Source: Notospermus geniculatus
Lineage: Eukaryota > Nemertea > Pilidiophora > Heteronemertea > Lineidae
Length of the DNA: 64,000 nucleotides
NCBI GenBank assembly: GCA_002633025.1
Contig: NMRB01000676.1
Coordinates: 112,093 to 176,092, forward strand
Reading direction: 5' to 3'
Below are positions 12,357-25,200 of the stretch, in pieces. The position numbers and the translations under genes are program-made. The notes under the pieces were generated by a model. That model worked only from the letters and a program-made list of their open reading frames with translations, was not told the DNA's origin and did no database searches. The stretch's first letter is position 1. Each line of letters opens with the position of its first letter.

Positions 12357-13288
12357 ATGCTTGAAGGTCTAGCAGCATGGGTGCTGAACACCTACGTGGG
12401 GGAGTACTTGGAGAACCTCAACACTGATCAACTTTCCATTGGCTTGCTCCAAGGTGAGTAGGCCCCTAATTAACATGCAGAGAACAGTGTTGAAGTGGTC
12501 TACGTTGCCAGTGTTAATAGTATGTTTACATGTAGCTTTGACTGTTGTATGTTTGTATGTTTAGCTGTTGTTTTGGCAAGCGTGTTATCTTCAGTATGAG
12601 TAAGTTACTTTAAAAAGTAACCTGTGACCAGCTGATGATACATGTATTTGCCTGAAAAATTGTGCAGTTGATTAACAATAATGAAAGTAAAGAATCAGGA
12701 ACATAATACATGTAACGCAGATAATATGACTTGACAGATTTCTAATTAGTGTTTGGAGTGATCCCAAAATAGACATTGAACTCTCTGATGTGAGTGTAAT
12801 TGACGTAATTGACATTATTAGAATTTGGCCTGATCATCTGTTAGAAGATGGGGTCAGCAATACTTATATAATCTGTTGAACTTTACAGTGTCTTGCATCT
12901 GTGACCTAAAATTGCGGTTGTTGATTTCATAATACACGTACATTGATTTCCACATTCAAGACAGGGTTCGAGTATGTGAAGCTTGACTTCAGTTTACATA
13001 TCTGCAGTCCTTCCTTCAAATAACTTGGTACTTCCAGACCTTCGCCTTGCGAAGTTACTGTGTCCTAAGATTTCTTAATTGCAATTTCTCCACAGGAGCT
13101 GTCGAGCTCGAGAACCTCCCCCTAAAGAAAGATGCGCTGAAAAACCTAGACCTGCCGTTGGAAGTCAAATCTGGCTACGTCGGTCGCATCACCTTGAAGA
13201 TTCCTGTGAGACAGTTGAGAAGTGAACCGTGGGTGATTTCCATTGATAAAATCTATTCCTTGTAGCTGGCCCGATTGAGAATAAGCGG
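12357..13288 (+). CDS. VPS13D: VPS13D exons 1-2, Chorein-N domain
   Basis: Exon 1 coding part is 12357-12453 and exon 2 is 13096-13288. The ATG at 12357 was chosen because [13 protein letters not shown] is the conserved VPS13 start. It lies just inside an acceptor (TGTTTCAG at 12341-12348), so an upstream non-coding exon is likely. The sequence continues [20 protein letters not shown], typical of the Chorein-N mouth that picks up lipids at the ER. After VISIDKIY the frame is interrupted at about 13250: TTCCTTG carries two bases too many, and [12 protein letters not shown] would be continuous without them. The exon ends CGG|GTGAGT in phase 0 of that downstream frame. Confidence 0.85.
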
Positions 13289-16200
13289 GTGAGTTACTGG
13301 TGTCTCAGAACATCATGAAGTGCAATATTCTTACCAGTAAAAAATCAATGGAAAGCTGTGTTCTCTTATTATTACATTAATCCTACTGATTATTTCTGTG
13401 AAACCATGGCAACCTTGCATCATCAGGATCAATCGTATGATGGTCCAAGTTACATGTAGGTTTGTGGAATGAACAGTTGGATACAGTTGATAGGCCTCAA
13501 GCGCTGGACATTGTGAATGTAATTCTGGAAGTCCAAACTACTCAAGGCACTGACTTTCCACTTCTTTTGTCTGAAACTAAGGTCTAATCTCTTCTGTTGT
13601 TTCTTAGTATGATGAAAAACAGGAGAAGGCCCGTGAAGTTTCTGCCAAGAAGGCTCAGCTGGATGCCCTGGAAGCAAAGTGGCAGGTAAGGAAAGGTCAA
13701 GCTGTGATGGGGTTAACAGAGTAACTGCATTTGGCATCATATTCCAAGAGATTTTTCGTGTCTTCGAATGGTTGACAAAGATTTTTCTGCTGGTAGACTC
13801 ATCATGCCCAAGCTAAAACCTGAGGGATCGTACAGCCTAAGGCAGGATCTCCTCATGGGTTGACTGATTGCAAATTTCATGCTGGTTGTCACACTTATTT
13901 CAGGCCCAGAGACCAGACAAAGGTCAGCAGCAAGCCAGCTCCTCCTGGTTGTCCTATGGAACCTCACTGGCTACGAATATCATTGAGAATGTCCAGGTAA
14001 GTGTTTAGTGAAAACTACCTGTCCTTCAGATGACTTGAATCCTTGCAGTTTTGAGCAATATCTTACTGCAGTTGTGTGTTGGATTTCCAAAAAATAGAGC
14101 ACAAAAGGCGACACACAAAATGATATAACAAAAGGAGTCGTCCTCCAAAAATACACCTCTGGTAGCTCAACTTGAAAGTGTCCGACTGAAGAAGATCCCG
14201 CTTGGGGTCGAAAATTTGCAAGATTTTTGGAGGACGACTCCTTTTATTATGTCATGTGTGTTGGATCTGATTGAACTTATGCTTCATCTTGGTTCTTTCT
14301 AGCTACAAATCAACAACGTCCACCTGAGGTATGAGGATGGCCAGACGATTCCTGGAAGTACGTTTGCCTGTGGTGTTATCATCAAAAGTCTCTCAGCTCA
14401 GAGTACGGATGGACAATGGGTGAGTGGCATCTGGGAGGATAAATCAATTAGTTGCTCATTTTCGTGAAGGATTTCTTTTGTCACTTGATCTTTCAGGCCA
14501 AAATGTCAATCTTTGAACACAATGTCTGGGTACATAATTATGTGACCCAGTCCGGCAAAACCCAGCCAAAGTCGCTGAACACCACAGGGTTGATAGGTTA
14601 TGTAGGGAGTGTCATCACAATGAAAAAATGACGGTCTGTTAGTGCCAAATAAAGCCTTGTCGATTATGCAACAAAGGGCAGGTATGATCAAGGTCTATGT
14701 CACTACCCAGTGACTTTAGCCGGGTTTCCACAGAACCGGTCACATATATTAATTGCACTTACCCACATTGCATATCACAGAAAGAAAAGAACAATGTTAC
14801 CTACCTAATTACAGCTTACTTAACACTTCTCGTCAACCTGTTTCAGGTGCCAAAGTTCGTTAGCCGTGATAATTCAGATGTGATGCATAAATTGGTAGAT
14901 TTACAGAACTTCTCCGTATATTGGGATGATGGTGCTGAACTTATTGGAGATTTGCCTCATATGGAACTCGCTGTAAGTTGACGTTAGATAATAACCCAGC
15001 GCAGAGAGTTTCTGGTGGAATTCTGACGTCTTGTCACCAGAATGGCATGTTGAGGGCAGAGAGTGTTCCAATCATGGTCATTCCAAGGACTCCAGCTGGT
15101 TGCGGCACATTCACAGTCAAAGCCTAACCCACCCCAGCGGCTAGGGCATCAAATCCACGACTTACTCGACAAGAGATAGTGGCTGATATTCATAAAAGCT
15201 AGCAAATGCTTTTACTTCAAGTTTAGTAGTACATTTACATCGGATCTCACTGTGCAAATCTGAAGTAAAAGCATTTGCTAACTTTTATGAATCCCAGCCA
15301 GTGTGGTTTCATTTCCAGTTAGAGCACTTAGGATTGTTTCCTCAAGTTGGTGGAAATGATGAGATTGAGTAAACGTATAATTGAGTGGTGCTGGGTCTTG
15401 CGGGAGAAACCTCTCTCTGAAGTATGATATTCCGTTGTTTTTAGGCTGCCTTACAGAGAGATGTTTCCGATTCAAATGAGGAAGTTAGCGATCATGATTA
15501 CATGGTGGAACCAGTCAGCGCCCAGGCGCAGATGAAACGTTACACAACACCTCTACCGTTGAGGACTGCAGCGACCCCTAGGATCGGATTAGACATCAAA
15601 TTGGAGAAGATCCCGCTGTCGTTGAGTAATGTCCAGCACCTTGGGATTATAGCATGGATTAAGGAATATGAAAGATATGATCGTGGACGGAAGCATCGGA
15701 AATGGAGACCGAAGTGTACTTTAAAAGAAAAGTAATGACAATAACGATACATTTGATGGATGCTTGAATAGCATGATCCTGGCTTAACCCCTTCACTGCC
15801 AGAGCAAAAGTAGGCTTCTTGTAAAAAATTCAGAATGATGCCAGGGACACCTATAATGTGTCTTGTTGAAGATCAAACCGATGGCCAACTCAAAACATTT
15901 CTTGCAGTGTTTTTAGCCTACCTTATTTATCTCTCTCCTGGCTTTCCCTCAGTTCTTTGAGTAACATTGCTTTCTTTTTCAGCAAAATTCGTTGGTGGTG
16001 GTATGCAATTAAGGCCAACCTGACGGCGATCCAGGAGAGAAACATCCGAAGTACGAAGCAATACATGTTGAAAAGGGCGAAAGAAAATGTCATTTATGTG
16101 AACGGTTATGTACAGCAGCTGGTCAATGGGATTGTGGACACAAAATACAAGGTAAAGTTGAAAGTCTACTTCTCTGATTTCACAAGTGTTGCACTTTCGT

Positions 16201-19200
16201 GGTGAAGCTTCAGAACGCAGGATATTCAGTGGGTGAAATTGATAAAAAGTTCATCGAATCAGTTGTGCCCGTTGGAGATGGTTGGCATTGAAATTTATAT
16301 TCCAGGTTGTGCGAGACTACATGGAGGAGACCTTGACCTTCGAAGAGTTGAAAATCCTCCGAGAGGTTGCCATGGAAAGGGCTACAAAAGAATTAAAAGG
16401 CATGCAGCCAAAGCCGATTTCTAAGGAAGAGCCTGCTGTGAAGTCTCCGTCGGAGAAACGTGGTGTTCTACAGCGCTGGTGGACGTGGTATGGCTACGGT
16501 GCGACTCCTGATGTGGAAACAAAGCCAGCAGATGACGATGAAGGAATGCACACACCAGACGAGGATGTAGATTCAAGCTCCGAAGAACCAGTTTCAAAGA
16601 TTGCCAAACTAGATGAAACTGAGTTAGGTGAGGTTCACTTGTACGTTACAGTACAATACCAAGACCATGACCCGAGAGTGGAGCCTGCAGGCCTAAATGA
16701 TTGGGCAAGGGTCTCAATGCTGTTACCTGGCATGTACCTTACCTGTTCCAACTTGGCCTGGATGTGAGACCATCGGAAATCGCTGTCAGCCAAAAGGATT
16801 TGAGGGGACACACCTAGAGTCCCAGTTCATTTGGGGATGAATTTTTTAACTTTGATGCTCGAATTTTCTATTGCAGAGGAAGCGGAACAAGAGGTCTTCG
16901 ACATGCTAGCTGAATCCGAAGAAAACAACACACTCCTTCGCCGTGACATCGTCTTCGCTCGCATCAACTTCTGTTTGGAGTCAGGATCGTTCAAGATCTA
17001 CAACACCGACGCCATCACTGAGAACAAAGAGAAGAAGAGTATCATGGAGATTGAGTGCTCAACCGTCCAGACGGGGTTCGAGTCACGGCCGCGGACGAGT
17101 GCTTTCAAGTTTGATATCAGCGTCGGCGGCATCTTTCTCAAGGATACTTTCAGCGAGGGGTGTACGTTTCCTGTGCTGCTCTCTCCTCAGAAAAAGGTTG
17201 GTACATCTTTGTCATATTCCTCTCATGTGCATCCCATCAGAATACTATACAGGTGTGGATCCGGGGGGCGCACCGCCTCTTTCGGCCAACAAATCTGTAA
17301 AATTGACCGTGAAATTCTGAAATTTGGAGCTAATCATTGAAATTTACCGCAGATTTCAATGTTTCTAGCACAGTGCGCCCCCTTTTTTTCTGAAATCCTG
17401 GATCCACCTCTGCTATAGGGCTATGAGGAGTAAACTGAAGGGAAATTCTATGAGGTGTCAAAGTCCATTTCCACTGCAGCGGGTTCCCACCGATTTGCGG
17501 CAGGTGGTGCAGTTTTACAGAGTTTTGGTGAATCCTTCCATAGTTTAACAATACACGGCCTGTTAATTATCCCAATGCCTGTGAAAACCGCATCGCTCAT
17601 TGCAAACTGCGGCGGAAACTGCTGGAGGGGAAACTGAGCTTTGTTCCGACAATTCACTTCTATTCTTTCTTCCAGGAGAGGACAATGACCCAGTCTCGCT
17701 ATGTCAGTGCCTTCGCTAATGTTAGCCGAGCTCCCTTGGCGCATACCAGTGGATTTGGTATTGGTACACTTGGTTCAGCGGACAAAGAAAACCCACTGGA
17801 AGAGTCGTTATTTAGCCTAGTGTATGAACAGACTCCACCGAACTCTGGCACAGACCATAGGTAGGTTGGTGGTTCAGTAAGCTTCTGTTATGCCCCAATC
17901 ACACCGAGCTAGTTCTCAGTGCGTTCTTGAAAATTTTGCCAAAAGGACTCAAACTGTGTATGAACGGAGTGGATGTAGTGGCAACTTTTTACGGTCTTTT
18001 TACGAACTTTATGGATGGGAAGGATGCTTCAGAACATCGATGCGTTATTTGGCCGAAGGTTACCGGTACACGTTCTAGCCCGTTTTACGATTTTTTTAAG
18101 GACGGGGCAGGACGTTTTGAACTACTTCATTGTGACAGGCCCTTAAGATTGTTCGCTGCAGCAATTAATACGGCAATGTTGACTCTGTTGAGAGTATTGG
18201 GCAAATAGATGCACAGCAGGAGGAAACCAGAGAGCTTGGAGAGATAACCTGTGCTGTCAGAGTGCCACCCTCTCAATCACATAAAGAATGGGCGTGACTG
18301 GGGATCGAGCCAGGAACCTGCGCAGTAGCAAGTGCTGCATCACCCAGTGGTACAATGCTATTCTTCCTCTTCCAGACTGACAATCAAGACGAAGCCCCTT
18401 GATATCGTGTATAATCCTGCGGCAATTAAAAGAATCTCCGATTTCTTCAACTCCCATAAAAAGGACCTGGCGTCGAAATCATCGGAATTGAAACTGACAA
18501 GTACGTTTTCAATTTTCTCTTCGTGTTTTGAATCTGTTTCTGTAATAAAGGGTGGTAGAACTGTTTTCGAATTCTCTAACAGTTTTCTCAAAGTTTATTG
18601 AGTGAAATTATCTACCGGTAACTTTTCCAGCTGCTGCCAGAGAGCGCTATGAGGCATTGAAGAATCAAACCAAAGCTGGGATCAAGCAAACACTTGATCA
18701 ACTTCTTGAGGGAGATGATGCTGTGGTGAGTAAAAAAACAACTTAATATAAGTACCCTTGATAAGTACCCTATATCCCGGTCAAAAAGCCAGGGCCCAAA
18801 TCCATAAAAACTTGCTAGCTTAGTTGGTTGCTAGTTGTGTACATCGAATCCGGGTAAATTAGACAAAAGTAAATTAGACAACGGTATTTTAGACAGAGTA
18901 AATTAGTTGTGTACATCGAATCCGGGTAAATTAGACAAAAGTAAATTAGACAACGGTATTTTAGACAGAGTAAATTAGACATTGGCAAATTAGACAATAG
19001 TCATTTTAGACAATGGTAAATTAGACAATGGTCATTTTAGACAATGGTAAATTAGACAAGGTAAACTAGACATAAAGATAGGTAAATTAGACAAATTGCA
19101 GTTTTAGTGAGTTCAGGGGTTGTGAGAATTCATGACAAAGTTCTGGATAGCTAGCGAGGTACGAACTCGTCTGGGACATCCATGATTAATAGATTGCTGT

Positions 19201-22200
19201 TGATGTACATGTAGCACTCATAGCAATGTTTCTGGCCTCCTCTTGAGCTCGTGATCACCTCCATCCCTTTTTGACATCTTTGGGCAAAAAAGGCATGAGC
19301 AGGTTGAGTAAATGCCATACTGATTGTCTACATGTAATTACTGGTTAATTAGAGGAGCATTGGTCCGCTAGAACTTTGCTGCCATCTTTTGGCAATATGC
19401 TGACTGCTCCTATTGCACCAAGCAAAATGTCACAATTGCCCAATGCAAATTGTGTCATGGAGGTGTTACCTGAGAGATACATGTAACAGTCTAAATAAAT
19501 ATTGTGTTGACAGAACTAAATATCATGCCAACTCAAAAAAAGATGATATTGTCTAATTCACCTATTCTTATGTCTAGTTTACCATTGTCTAATTTGCCAT
19601 TGTCTAAAACGGCCATTGTCTAGATTACCATGGTCTAATTTACCATTGTCTAAAATGACTATTGTCTAATTTACCATTGTCTAATTTACTTTGTCTAAAA
19701 TACCGTTGTCTAATTTACTTTTGTCTAATTTACTGGATACCGTGTACATCGGCCTGTACAAACTGGGCACTTCAGCAGGCAACTAAGCCTAGCAAGGTTT
19801 TATGGATTTGGGCCCAGGAATTTTGCAGGTAGGCCTAGTTGAAGCATTTATCTGGTATTTCTCTCTTCATTTCATTGTCTCCTCTTGCCTTCAGATCCAG
19901 GCTAAAAGATGGGCATTGGATTTCGACATATCTGCTCCACAAATCATAATTCCTGAGAACTTCAATGATCCCAACACGATCATGGTGGTGTTTGACTTTG
20001 GCCATCTCCAGTTCTGTAGTGTACCACATAGGTCACTGGAAAAGGAAACGGAAAAAGGTAACTACAGTGAAACCTCTCTATTAAGGACACTTCTGGGACT
20101 GACAAATGCTGTCCTTAATTGAGAGGTGTCCTGATTACAGAGGTCAAATGAATAGAAATGGATCAATTTTGAACTAAACCTCCATGTCCTTAACAGAGTT
20201 TGTGTCCTCCTGGCAGGGGTATCTGCTAAGGGAAGTTCAACTGTACCTGTATATTGTAGAGGCAAGAAATATGGATGTGTCCTGACTGTAGAAGTCAAAG
20301 AGCCGTAGGCCTACATGTATTTAAAAAGGGTGTTTAAGACTGAGACATGTGTGACTTCGTCAAATGCATGGTGGAAGTATGTGCATTCAGTGAAGTTACA
20401 CGCATCTAAGTCTTAATCGCACGATGATCATCCTTTTTGAATACAGCCCGAAATGAATAGAAGAAGGTCATGGTATGTTGTTGCCATCAGAATGATGACT
20501 TCACATTGTGTTTTCAGACGACGCCTTCCCCGGTGGTACCAGCAACACTGACCTCAACAGTTCAAACGGTGCTAGCAAAGTGCCTTCAAGGCCAGTCCTT
20601 GTCGATCAGATGGAAAGTGAATTCAGTGATGCTGCATTGTTACATGATAAACTCTATGACAGGTAATTGTGCAAACGAATTGAGCTGAGGTTACAAATGT
20701 ATTGGGATATTATTATTGATATTGATATTTTGATACTGATACATACATGTAATGATATTGATATTGATATTTGTCTCTTCCTCCAGGTACCTCTTGGACT
20801 TGTCAGATCTCCAAGTGATGACTGGGCGAGCACGTGACAATTGGCGACAGTCTCATTACAAGGGCACAGGGCACATGCATGTTGTTGATAGGTTCAGTAT
20901 CTCGCTGCAGTTTGAAAGGTAAGTAAAGTTCAGTGGAGCTGAAGCTGAAAATTTGGGTGATGAGGGGATGTAGTCAAGACCTTACTGTTATATGAAAACA
21001 TTACAGTTTTGAGGGTATAAAATCAAGACCTTATGGTCAAATATCAAGTGAGTTGATTCATAGTCATAGCAGACCCTCTGCCAGCCCAGTAGGTGATCTC
21101 AATCCTGCTGTGCACTGGACTTGTGTGTTCATCAATCTGTTGTTGCATTTCCAGGCGACTGATCTATTCGGCTGATCCTCAGTGGCCGAGTGCGACGTTA
21201 TCCGGTACACTGCCGTCATTGGTTGTCCATGTCAATGAGAATAAGGTAAGCATAATGACAATGTAAACTTCTGTCCCCTTGGAAATTTAAAATCTAAATA
21301 CTTCGAGATGCGATTTCTGGTCAATCCATCCTTGTTAGTTTAAGAGCCACTGATCCCCTGGATCCCTACCTGTGATGGATCGAGGAACAGCTGAGATGCG
21401 CCTACTTCACTCATTATGCAAGTCATTGTTTCTCACCACGCCACTTCTCTGTTGCAAATCCAAGCAGTAAAATACCAGTAGTTGTAAAATTTGTTCAGTT
21501 GAACCATGTCTGAAGGACTCCATTCTTTATCTACAGATCCAGGCCTTGAAAATGTGCATGCGTCTGCTGATGGAGCCCGACCCAGCACCGAGCTCGAGTC
21601 GGCAAAGCCCTGTTGACGTGCCCTCAGTCGAAGATGTATCAGGAACTTCTGGTGAACACAGCATGTACTTCAGTACATATCCTGCTCTTAGTAAGAGTAC
21701 AACAAAGTGAGTTGCTGTTGTTTGACTGTTGTTGTACAGGACATGTACTGTGCTTTGGTATATGCATGTGTACTGTTCTTCAGTGTATGCACATGTAATG
21801 TTCTTTAAGTTCATTGTTGCCTACATACACTGGGAAACTCACCTGCAAACCTCAACAAGTGTGCAACAAAGCACATGTCAGTTGTTGTTTAGGTTACTTC
21901 AGATGACATTCCTTTATCTTATTTCGTTCCACTTTAAGCCTCACTGATGGCGACCAGTCACGGGAATATGTTGCCGAGTCACGCCAATTAGTCATGCAGT
22001 TTGCCATCCACCAGATGTCGCTTGAAATTCAGAGTAGGGGTAAGTATTCTTCCTATATTCCACTACGAGATGTATTTCAGATAATTACTCTGTTCCAAAT
22101 CCTGATAATTCTCCTGGTAATTTGATATCGGACGATTTATTCACCAACTCTCTACCATTATAGGTCGCTCTGTGGCAGAACTCCAAGTGTCAGGTGCAAG

Positions 22201-25200
22201 AGCTAACTTTACCAAGCGGCCCTATGACTCCTCTATCATGCTCACTGTACATAGTTTACTGGTAGTTGATGCACTGCAAACATACGGACAAGATTTTGAA
22301 CTGCTTGTGGCGTCTCATAAGAATCTATGGTGAGTTTTGCCTTCGTCTTCCACATTTGTGACCCTCCACAGCAAAACCAGTCGCATGTCGCTCAGAAGGT
22401 GAGCCGCAACGAACTAAGATGACATCAGAAGAGAATGGAAGAAATAGATTATTTCAGATTTCATAAAGGGCAGACAATATTGAAAGTGACGAACATTTGG
22501 TCTCAACCTGCCAAGCTAAGAGCCACATGTGACTGGCTTTGCTGTGGAGGGTCACATTTTAAAGGAGCACGGTATTAGATCTCAAATGCATTATTTGACT
22601 GCCGACGTAGAGGGAGCCACCTAGCGGTGGTAAGATGAACTACAAAAATGCATTACAAAATGTACGCAGTAAATCGGGTCATTCGCCGAAACGTAGTTAG
22701 TCCCTCGGATTGGAGAGTGGTGCGGTGGCGCCGGCTGTCGAGAAAAAGTGGCAATACTGGGCTCCTTTAAGTGCACTGAAAAACATACATCATGTTACTG
22801 CAGCGGTTAACTAGAACTACGAGATGAGTGCCAAATACATGTATGGAATTATTAGCTCTATATTGGGAGAATTTGATGCACAGCAGGAGGAAACCGGATG
22901 TTCCCACAGATAGACTGACTTCCTATTTTCTCTTCCAGTCTTGACAGTCAGAGTGGGAGTATACGAGATTCTGACCCGAACAGCCCAGTGTCTCCACGGT
23001 CTCCACAGTCTCCTAGTGATGACATGTTGGCATCGCATTCGAACTCCGGACCTCTGAACACGGTTCAGTCAGTCCTCTCATCAGCATTCCAATCTCTTGT
23101 CAATTCTGGCGCATCGTTCACGGGATTCCCGAACTTCTCTTTGGGTCCGAAATCACCAACGCCGCCGAGTTCACCGTTTTCACCAATTTCACCTCCTCCT
23201 GATCGCGAGGCCCTCATCACAGTTGAGTTTGAACAGATCAGCCCGAATGGGCGATCATCGGCAAATGAGGAGACGGTGCAGCTGCTGAACATCCAGTTCA
23301 ATAGCTTGGATATCATTGGTGAGTAACTAAAGGAGGTACTGTTTAAGACATTTCAAGTAGTATTCGTTCTACTTGATATTTATGACGAACCACGTCACAT
23401 TTTTCAGCCAACACTGAGACCATTGTAGAACTCGTCAGCTTCTTCAGAAGGGTGCTGCCTGAAGAGAAGAAGGCGTTAAATCTGGATCTTCATGCCGATG
23501 TCCATGATATTCCAAGTCGGCAGGAGGAGTCATCGACGGTTGAGACGACCGTGGAGGTGACGGCGGACTTCCAGAGGTTGAACATCCTTTTGATGAGGGC
23601 GGTTGAAAGAGATAATCAGAAATTTGGCAAGAAGGTGGCCACAGCGACACTCACTGGAGCCAAGATTGAAGCAACAATTGGTAAGCAGGCATTGTAACCC
23701 TTAAGGCGCCGCTCCACGTGACAGTTTTCTATCGAAAGTTTGCTGTCAGAGACTAAATTATTGCTGTCTGACAGCAATAATTGACTCTCTGACAGCAAAC
23801 TTTCGATAGAAAACTGTCACGAGGAGCGGCGCCTTTACTTAATTGTTTTATTGTACAGTGCATAGAAAATGTTTCTACATTAATGTTGCACTTTAATTAA
23901 ATAAATTATTATTATTATTATTATTATTATAAAATAGCCCTGCACATGCGGTGTTATGTTGCCCTATTCGTTGATAAGCTGGGATGCCATATTTGGTGGT
24001 GCTTGCTCTTCATTTAGCACTAAGTGACAAAGAGGTGTTTGCATTATTTCAGGAAAGAGTATGGAACTTAAAGGCTCACTTGGAGGGCTTCAGATGATGG
24101 ACTTGACCCCTGAGGGAAAACACCACCAGAAGGTGGTCACAGTTGGACACGACCCATCCGTGGACCCCGCTGTAGCGAGTCAGGGAGACATGTTCAACAC
24201 TGCCCACGAATCCATGTTCAAATCTGTCTATATGCAAGATGCGATGGAACTTGGATCGGAAGCATGTGCTCTGTCGTTTCACTTGCGGCAAGTTAAGGCG
24301 AGTGATGAATCTTACCTAGAAGATGACGACGTCCCTATTCACAGTCCCTTGTATGGACGGGAATCACCGAAAGAGGACAGCGTTAATCTAGTGCTCAGGA
24401 TGGCTTCCTTGATTTACACGCATTCTCCACGATTTTTTAACGATCTCTCCGAATGTGCCTCAGAATTTCAAGAGTATATGTCGCAGGTGGCGGAATCGTT
24501 GAAATACGCCGCCACTGAGGTCGCCATGGGTTTGGTCCATAAACGATCAGAGCTGCTCGGCGCGTCTTTCTATGGGAGCACGCTGAGTTTAGATTCGCCG
24601 AGTATGTATCGTAGGAATCCAAAAACGAGCGTGTCAGTCAGTGACATTCCCGATGAAGTTGAACTCGAAGGTGATAAAGAGGATGAGATTAATTTGAAAA
24701 TCGATGCAATTTTACAAACTCCTATTATCGTTTTTCCCAAAACGCAGACTAGTCCGGACGTTTTGGTGGCGCATCTTGGTAAGATCTCTATCAGAAACGT
24801 GATACCGGAAACGCATCACTCGACAATGTTGAACGTCGAGATGCCCGTGCATCTCCCCCAAGATTCAGAAAACAAGGACCGTATTTACGTGGATATAAGA
24901 GACATGAGTGTGTATTCGATGAATATCGACGAGCTGGCGCCGAAAATGAAAGGTCTCACGAAGACTGAACTGTATATGAGAACAGATATTGGTGAACAGA
25001 TACTTCATGATACTGTCGTCGAGTTGACTATCGATAAGATCGATCCTGAGGTGAAAGTTCTGAATTTGACTCATGATTTTACCCTCGGGGAGGACTTCTT
25101 GCCCTCCGAGAAGGACCCAGCTCGTATAGAGGAACAGACGACCATCATGATAAAAGGACGTGTCGTGAATCCATTACGAGTCGTTCTCGCCAAGAAAGTC

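Noticed and set aside
13225-13267. Mini-intron explaining the exon 2 frame break (donor GTGATT at about 13231, acceptor TTGTAG at 13265)
   Set aside because: The intron would be about 35 bp, too short for animal splicing, and would delete the conserved VISIDKIY segment.
16282-16767. Open frame continuing past exon 9 into the intron ([14 protein letters not shown])
   Set aside because: A strong donor (GTTAG|GTGAGG at 16628) lies within it, and the next exon continues in phase. The extension is intronic, though present in both units.
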